In this document: piece by piece, positions 57,421-62,979 of the stretch
How the letters are laid out: every line of letters starts with the position of its first letter
How positions within the stretch are numbered: position 1 is the stretch's first letter
DNA from: Phialocephala subalpina
Lineage: Eukaryota; Ascomycota; Leotiomycetes; Helotiales; Mollisiaceae
NCBI GenBank assembly: GCA_900073065.1
Contig: FJOG01000067.1
Span: 29,103-92,081 of the forward strand
Reading direction: 5' to 3'
Length of the DNA: 62,979 nt
Notes under the pieces: model-generated
Told to the model about the DNA's origin: nothing
What the model saw: the letters and a program-made list of their open reading frames with translations, nothing else
Database searches by the model: none
Position numbers and translations under genes: made by a program

Positions 57421-58279
57421 TATATCGCTATTTTAAGGAGGTCGGAATACTAAAATTAAGCGAGTAATATTAGGGGCAGCCAAATATAAAGGGCCTTTAT
57501 CCTTATTGCCATGGCCATTGCCTTCCTCGATTTTGTTTTCTCGCATAGGCAGAGTAGGGGCCTTACGCAGTTATTCGTTACTTTCCAATCTTAAGTAGAC
57601 AGAGCAGATCTCAGCTCGCAAATTCCAGTCGTCCTCTGTCTCTCTCCTCTTCTATTAACATCCCTCACTGTCCCTCTGAAGCTAAGCCAAGGCCATAGGC
57701 ATAGCAGTCGGTACCGCGCAGCAGCAACTCGGCGAACTCAGGGGCGAACTCCGCAGTGACATCTCTAGGCACGGCGAAGTACTTGCTATTGCCGTCACGC
57801 TCAATAAACGTGTTAAAACCCGATTCCGTATCGGATATTAGCGCATAGCCGGCAAGGACTTTGACGAATCGCTGCTCCCAATACCTGCCTATCAAGATCT
57901 AACGCCTCCCCATGAGCATGGCCCAGTGCCCCGCCTCGGACGGCCTCACAGCCTTACGCCGTCCTTAACCACGTAACCTGAGATCGACGTGTCGCCGTCC
58001 CAAGCCGATCACGCGCACTCGCTAACTCCGGTAGATAACGACCACTATAATGCCCCACAAACCTCTCGCAGCCCCTCCGTTGTGGTAGAGTCGATGCCTG
58101 TTGCAGAGTATTAGCAATGGCCTTTTTAAGGTTTTCTTAGGGAGCATTATTCTGATGGTTATGACTACTCGCCTGATGTCCACGTTAAGCGAGGTACGAT
58201 GCAGGCGAAACCTAGGTCCACATTCCTTGTACCAACTATCAGTTTGCACCAATCCCTTCCTAGTACCACTGGGTTTATA

Positions 58280-58415
58280 GTACCAACAAATTGTTTGTAC
58301 TAACAATTTAATAGTACTACTAGCCTCTTAGTACTAATGGTTTCTTTGTGCCAGCAAATTATTTGTACTAGCAATTTAATAGCACCAACAGTTCCTTATT
58401 ACCAACAGTGCCCTG
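58280..58415. repeat. Degenerate tandem repeat, two 68-bp copies
   Basis: GTACCAACAAATTGTTTGTA at 58280 recurs as GTGCCAGCAAATTATTTGTA at 58348; both copies continue with ACTA(A/G)CAATTTAATAG and then diverge. Mostly transition differences separate the copies. Confidence 0.6.
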
Positions 58416-59038
58416 AAACGAAGTGAAAGGGAAAACTAACCCCGCCGGCCAGAGCCGTGGTGTGCGCCGCTTGGCCGACTTGTGCCCTTGCCCACCAGCA
58501 AGGCGGTACAGCGTCTGCCACGGAACCACATGACCACGTGTTATCACAAGTGGGCCCGGTCGCGCGCAGAGCACGTAATTACGAGTGCCGTGTCCAAGTA
58601 AAACGCTGCCAAGCTTTCGCCAAGTGCAGTTAGCCAAAGAACCACGTGATTTTCCTTGATGCTATTCCCAGATTGGCTTGGCTTAGCCAATTTCTAACTT
58701 CCGAGGCTTCAAGCTCCCTCCGCCTCCACAAAGAACCACTGTGCGACCTCATAGATCGTTCATATGTTCAGCTGGGACACTTGCACTTGTATACATACGG
58801 TAAGATGAGAAGTTAGCCTCCCTCATGCCTAAGAGCCCACGGGCACGGCATCTTATTGTTTCGATTTGGTGCGGGGCTGTCTGCGGTCTGCTATATGCTA
58901 GGGGCCCTGCCACATCTGAAGAAGGAGCGGCTTTCTACCACCAAAGTCGGACTCTAATCTCATCCTCGCCGCTTCCGTATTAGCCTCTGGACGTGAGCTG
59001 CCGCTGCTTTAACCTAAGTTGAAGGTGAGCGTGCCAGA

Positions 59039-59113
59039 ACAGAGTCTGAACAGAGCCTGAGCAGAGCCTGAGTAGAGCCTGAGCACGCCCCTGAGCACGC
59101 CCCTGAGTCAGCC
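59039..59113. repeat. 11/12-bp minisatellite
   Basis: Four units of AGAGCCTGAGC type (11 bp, with small changes) are followed by two ACGCCCCTGAGC/T units (12 bp), about 130 bp downstream of the 3' end of the minus-strand membrane-protein gene. Confidence 0.7.
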
Positions 59114-59246
59114 TGCGTATAAAATTCTCGATCATTGGAGTACAACCATATCCATAAGTGAGAAGCAAATATTTGTGCAAAATCGTGAGTACTACTGCTC
59201 TAAATAATGTTTCTGTATTACTACAAAATATTCAATTTCATCCAGA

Positions 59247-61078
59247 CTACTTTCCCAAACCTTTTCTCAAACTTTTCCCCAAACTTTTCTCCAAACTTTG
59301 CTGAGCCGCTAAACGTAGAGCAAAAGGACAGCAAAAAAGCAAAAGAGCAAAGATCCAGACGATTGGTAATGGCAAGGGATTATACATCTCCGCTATAAGG
59401 AGCCACTTAAACATAACCTTACACCAGAGTGAAGAGAGGTTCGTGATAGGAAATATCGTGGTCCCAGGTGGTGAAGCACTGAATATGTATCGATCGCTTA
59501 GTTGCATCGAAAACACGCCCGAGAGGAATACGTGCCATAGTATGCTGAAGGGGGTGTATTTCAAGGCGTTTAGATGCGTGGACATGAATAGGTCAGCGCA
59601 TATCGTATCGATGAGCTGGACGACGTTGACTATGCAGAAGGCCTGTCAGATAAGAGTTTGTCAGTAAACTTTGGACAAAACAGTCAGAGAAACAGCCAGG
59701 ATCCAAATAACGGTGTGCATATTAGTTGATCACTTACATTCAACAACCAGGCTGAGTCATTTTTGCCCCCTGGTTCACGCTGCACCGATCCGAATGCCGT
59801 GAGGAAGAACTGCACGAAAAACGCCACGAAAACAATTCCCCCTCCTAGGAAGAAGGCGATTTCTTTCGGCACGAGTTCCAGGTCATCGCCATCCTGTCCC
59901 AGGAAGATGGAGAGTATCAAGCAAGCTGTTGTGATCATAAGGCAAACCGTGGCTATTCTGAGCACGAGAGGACTGTAGAGAAGTCTGCATCTCTGCGGAA
60001 CCTCTTGGCTGAAGCACGAATGGATGAATACATTCTCTGTCTTGACGGGAAATCCCTTGGGAGCATATGGGTCGAAGAGCCCGTTTGCTCCACTGGAGAC
60101 GTACTTCCATTCCTGCGGATCAGTTTGGTTGTATTTTGAGAAGAAGCTCTTCGGACAGAGTGAGACGAGTGATTGATCCACTCTATGCTTCGGGCTTGTC
60201 TGTCCTGAAAGTAAGGTAAGCTCCAGAGCTGAGTTGTTAGAGTCTGAAGGTGAAGTCCAGTTCGATATCAGGACAACGTTCGAGAAGCTCTCGTAGGTGC
60301 CTTCTTGATATCTTTTGATGCAGTTTTTGAAAGTCAAGTTTGTCCATTGGGTTTGGGTTTTATTCGAAGTAATTGATGTCTGCAGCTGCAGTATGGAGTT
60401 GTCTACGTTATCGAGGTTCGGAAGCGACATGTTGTAGGTCCGTTGAAGAGGGCTGTACTTGCTAATCGTTTGCTGGACTGGCAATATTGATGGGTTAAAT
60501 GGTGTTGTATTGTGATATATGAAGTCGTTTGAAACTAGTATTTCGTATGCGTCGTATGCTGAAGTACTTTGAAAAAACACGCTATTATAGCTGTACCGTA
60601 ATTAATATAAACCAGGCCCATTTAATGAATAATCTTGTTTAACTTACAGAAAGTGTGTTGGAATTATTGTTAAAAAGGCAATGACTCGTAAAATGGAACA
60701 GGTTCTTTTGACTACACGCCCTAGAGAGTAGGCAACAAGTGTAGCGAACAAGTTTAAAGGGATTGAGATAAGAAAGGTCATGAAGGCCACCCCGCGTGAA
60801 CCGCAATGGAAATTCTCTTGTAGAACTCCAATTCCATAGTCTCCTTTAGGCCATTTCAAGATAGCTAGTATATGTAGGCTAAGCATTGCACCGCAAAAGC
60901 TACAAAGGGCTAGTAACTGTAACGAAGAAAGAGAGAAGATTCGGGTTATATATCTGCTAACAGCATCATGTATACCAATAGACCGCTTAACATGTTTTTC
61001 CGTTCCAATGAAAGGGGCTGAATCATCGTCAGTCGTCGGTTCTCTGACCGGTGCCAGCGGGATGGATTCTTCCGACAT
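59247..61078 (-). CDS. Multi-pass membrane protein, DUF6536-like
   Basis: Minus strand, three exons in phase: 61078-60648, 60590-59738 and 59642-59247; 559 residues. Introns of 57 and 95 bp have GTAAGT donors and TACAG/GACAG acceptors. The start MSEESIPLAPVREPTTDDD gives a cytoplasmic tail, then helices at LLALCSFCGAMLSLHILAIL and FMTFLISIPLNLFATLVAYS. The segment GIGVLQENFHCGSRG and the join HFLYNSVFFQSTSAYD match the pattern of fungal DUF6536 membrane proteins. A glycosylated extracellular domain with Cys (ENVFIHSCFSQEV, RCRLLYSPLV) and further helices follow. Family members are often longer (600-750 residues). The C terminus ends in a repeat of SLEKSLGKSLRKGLGK type, coded by tandem DNA units at about 59247-59300, in place of the usual family tail. 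Function unknown; plasma membrane is likely. Confidence 0.75.
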
Positions 61079-61649
61079 TGAGTAAAGTAGATCTAGCGAT
61101 TGATACTCGTAGATAAGAGCCCCAGATGCGGCCTGTTAGAACAGGATGGTGGAAAGAAAAGTGGAATATGAGACTGATTTATGTACAGCCTGTTTCCCCT
61201 AAGAAAACCCATTGCCGGAGCATTGGAATAACTCAAAGTTTCAAAAAAGCGAACGCCTCACTGCTAGAATGGTTAGCTGCCACGTCAGCAGGGAGGTGTC
61301 GCTTTCATTCATACATAAATTTATTTCCTGACGAATCATTCAAGTGTTGGTTCCCACCATCTAATGGTAAAGTTTCAGCTGTCAAGCCCTTTTAAGCCAC
61401 ATGAATACTTTTTCAGCCCGAGTGCGGCATGTCGAGCACTATACTGGTTTCTTAAGCGAGGTGGGCGAAATTGCGTCCAGTCCTGATCCAAAAAAGAAAA
61501 TACAGTAGAACCACACCTTTTAATCTCTCATTATTTATAACGAATGGCGGAGCGATGGTGGTGTGCTGTGCCGGGTATAGTTACCAAAATTGTTCTCTAG
61601 TGAGAATGCGGCTGGGCTGGTCAGACGGGTCGTATCTTGACGCCCGATG
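61079..61649. other. 5' flank of the membrane-protein gene, no other gene
   Basis: Only short compositional ORFs. Confidence 0.4.
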
Positions 61650-61886
61650 TCATTCGGCTTCATTCGTCAGATATTCATGCACAAGATCATTTTCGAAGTT
61701 GAGAGGCGGTAGTTCGGTATCTGCTGGTTGGTCTGGTCTCACTACGGGAGACAGTACGTCGCCGAGCTTAGAGTTGGGCACGGAGATGGCGAGGACATTG
61801 TTGTGACGGTAGGGCCTGGATTCATGATCTTGACTTCCTGGGACCGGAGAATAGAGAGGGAGCTCTGACAAAGGCTTACAAAAAAA
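61650..61886 (-). CDS. Possible terminal exon of an unidentified minus-strand gene
   Basis: A minus-strand frame with coding-like codon use (PLYSPVPGSQDHESRPYRHN, then LPPLNFENDLVHEYLTNEAE and stop at 61650). It has no ATG near its start; a run of T followed by GTAAGCCTTTGTCAG lies directly upstream, with CAG a possible splice acceptor. Upstream exons could not be fixed, although a frame at 62277-62092 is also open. No family recognised. Confidence 0.3.
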   Translation of the reverse strand, partial: FFCKPLSELPLYSPVPGSQDHESRPYRHNNVLAISVPNSKLGDVLSPVVRPDQPADTELPPLNFENDLVHEYLTNEAE

Positions 61887-62979
61887 GATTAGATCGGTTT
61901 GCCAGTTGCGCAGGCTCTTGGGAGGACGCCCGCCGGCCTGTAATCTGATCTCGAAAATTGAGAGAATGAGGCGAGAAGAAGACCAGTGCCTTCGATCATG
62001 TTAGTACTAGTAGTCCTTGTGGCAAATTGATGGTGCTGTTGAGCTGTTGTTTACCAATTTGCCTTGGAACGAAAGTGCGAAGCCCTGTCATTCATCCAGC
62101 TCTATCAGATGGCGAGAGGGAAGATCGGGATGGGAAGCGAAGATCGACGGCGGAGATGTCCAGAGGTGCAATGACATTTCTAATCTCGACCGGGCGTGAG
62201 GCTGACGCGACGTGGTAGACGAATGCTATTTGCAGGTGCCGCCATGCTGAACGCTGGTAATCCACCGATAAATTCAAGCTCTGTTGTGGTTGTTATTTTA
62301 ACGCGCCAGAATCACGTAGGCAAAATGGTGGGAGGGCGTGTACTGGATATGCGAGCCGGGGTATTCGATGGGGACATTCATACGGCAGTGCGTTGTAATT
62401 TGGGGGCCCATTGGACATCGACGCCGGCGCAAGGCTTCAGCAAATGATCCCCTCCCCGCCAGAAACAATTTGACATTGAATGAGGTCATTATCAGTTCTG
62501 GATATACTACTGTTTCTTCTTCTGCCCCTGCGTCACAAAGCCAATTAGAGCCAAGTTCTAGAGTATACGAGGATTCATCTACAATTTTATCCGAGTCTAC
62601 TAGCCAAGTCAAAGAATTACGCCGGTATATATAAATTCTTGCAATAATAAGGGAAAGGGTATTGTGGTAGTGCTGGTTACTGGTTGCTAGTTGCTGGTAT
62701 TGTTATTCCGGATCGGGCCTAGTACTACACGTAACCTAGTCTTGGATATATTAGGAGATTTGGCATTTTATATTCTTAGTTCCTTAGGTAATTTTTTACG
62801 TGGTTCGCAAATATTAGAATTAATTCTAAGAAATTTATTTTTTATTTATAAAATAATTTAAATTTATATATTATTTTTAATATAAATAATAATATTGAAT
62901 TTTTTAATTTAAATTATATAATTAAAAATAAGAATTAAGAAAAAATTTTAAATAAATTTTTTTTATTAATATATATAAT
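61887..62979. other. Unassigned end of window, grading into AT-rich DNA
   Basis: ORFs overlap on both strands at 62298-62634 with no domain on either. From about 62800 the sequence becomes A/T-rich again, the start of another RIP-like tract. Confidence 0.4.

Larger units (their letters stand above)
57421..59246. other. Intergenic with repeats; possible gene fragment at 57665-57895
   Basis: A minus-strand frame at 57895-57665 (GRYWEQRFVKVLAGYALISD, then FAVPRDVTAEFAPEFAELLL) has coding-like codon use but is short, starts without upstream exon and has no domain I recognise; it could be a terminal exon or a fragment. Two minisatellites are listed separately. Nothing else is supported. Confidence 0.35.

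Noticed and set aside
57420..57480. Possible 5S rRNA-like segment (GGTCGGAATACTAAAATTAA)
   Set aside because: Only a superficial resemblance; the conserved ends and internal control region of 5S rRNA are not found.
62298..62634. Overlapping ORFs on both strands near the right end
   Set aside because: Neither strand shows a domain or splice partner; the Ser/Thr-rich plus frame and the minus frame are equally plausible, so none is called.
1..62979. tRNA genes or a CRISPR array
   Set aside because: No cloverleaf with a proper B-box (GGTTCGANTCC) was found, and no regularly spaced short repeats; CRISPR is not expected in a fungal nucleus.

Overview
The window looks like nuclear DNA of a filamentous ascomycete (Pezizomycotina). 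Evidence: genes carry 45-80 bp introns with GTAAGT-type donors, CTRAC-like branch sites and CAG/TAG acceptors; protein families are typically fungal (Zn2Cys6 regulators, ABCC pump, GH32, STAND/ankyrin); and gene-bearing DNA alternates with extremely AT-rich tracts that carry the footprint of repeat-induced point mutation (RIP). A Leotiomycetes-type genome is my inference only. The ORF evidence was rebuilt into spliced models wherever donor, acceptor and phase agreed.

Layout. 1-13.7 kb: partial STAND/ankyrin gene, divergent from a tiny Cys-rich metallothionein-like gene; a broken secreted Cys-rich gene; a JmjC (JMJD5-like) hydroxylase; a Zn2Cys6 regulator; a C2H2 zinc-finger gene; a broken orphan gene. 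13.7-16.5 kb: decayed AT-rich DNA holding a 227-bp hAT-type MITE with a clear 8-bp target duplication. 16.5-21.1 kb: a complete five-exon ABCC transporter. 21.4-22.0 kb: a TA-flanked MITE with about 78-bp terminal inverted repeats. 22.1-29.5 kb: a sugar-use block made of a six-exon Zn2Cys6 activator, an MFS hexose-type transporter and a secreted GH32 fructan/sucrose hydrolase; the last two are divergent over a shared 1.2-kb promoter. 29.5-41.1 kb: a decayed stretch, an epoxide hydrolase with one nonsense codon, a small hypothetical gene, an F-box-like gene, a frameshifted secreted gene and a single-pass membrane protein.

41.1-57.4 kb is a large AT-rich, RIP-mutated block. It contains one Ty3/gypsy retrotransposon (two 266-bp LTRs at 43356 and 55024, reverse transcriptase and integrase still recognisable through stop codons), a 750-N gap and two perfect tandem duplications that both have a period of exactly 250 bp, which points to an assembly artefact. 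57.4-63 kb returns to normal composition: degenerate repeats, a three-exon DUF6536-like membrane protein whose C terminus is made of a short repeat, and the edge of another AT-rich block.

The functional highlight is the regulator-transporter-GH32 group, which can be read as a small sucrose/inulin catabolic cluster. The structural highlights are the two MITEs, the gypsy element with its extra 3' internal DNA, and the number of genes disabled by one or two lesions next to AT-rich DNA. I found no tRNA, rRNA or CRISPR.
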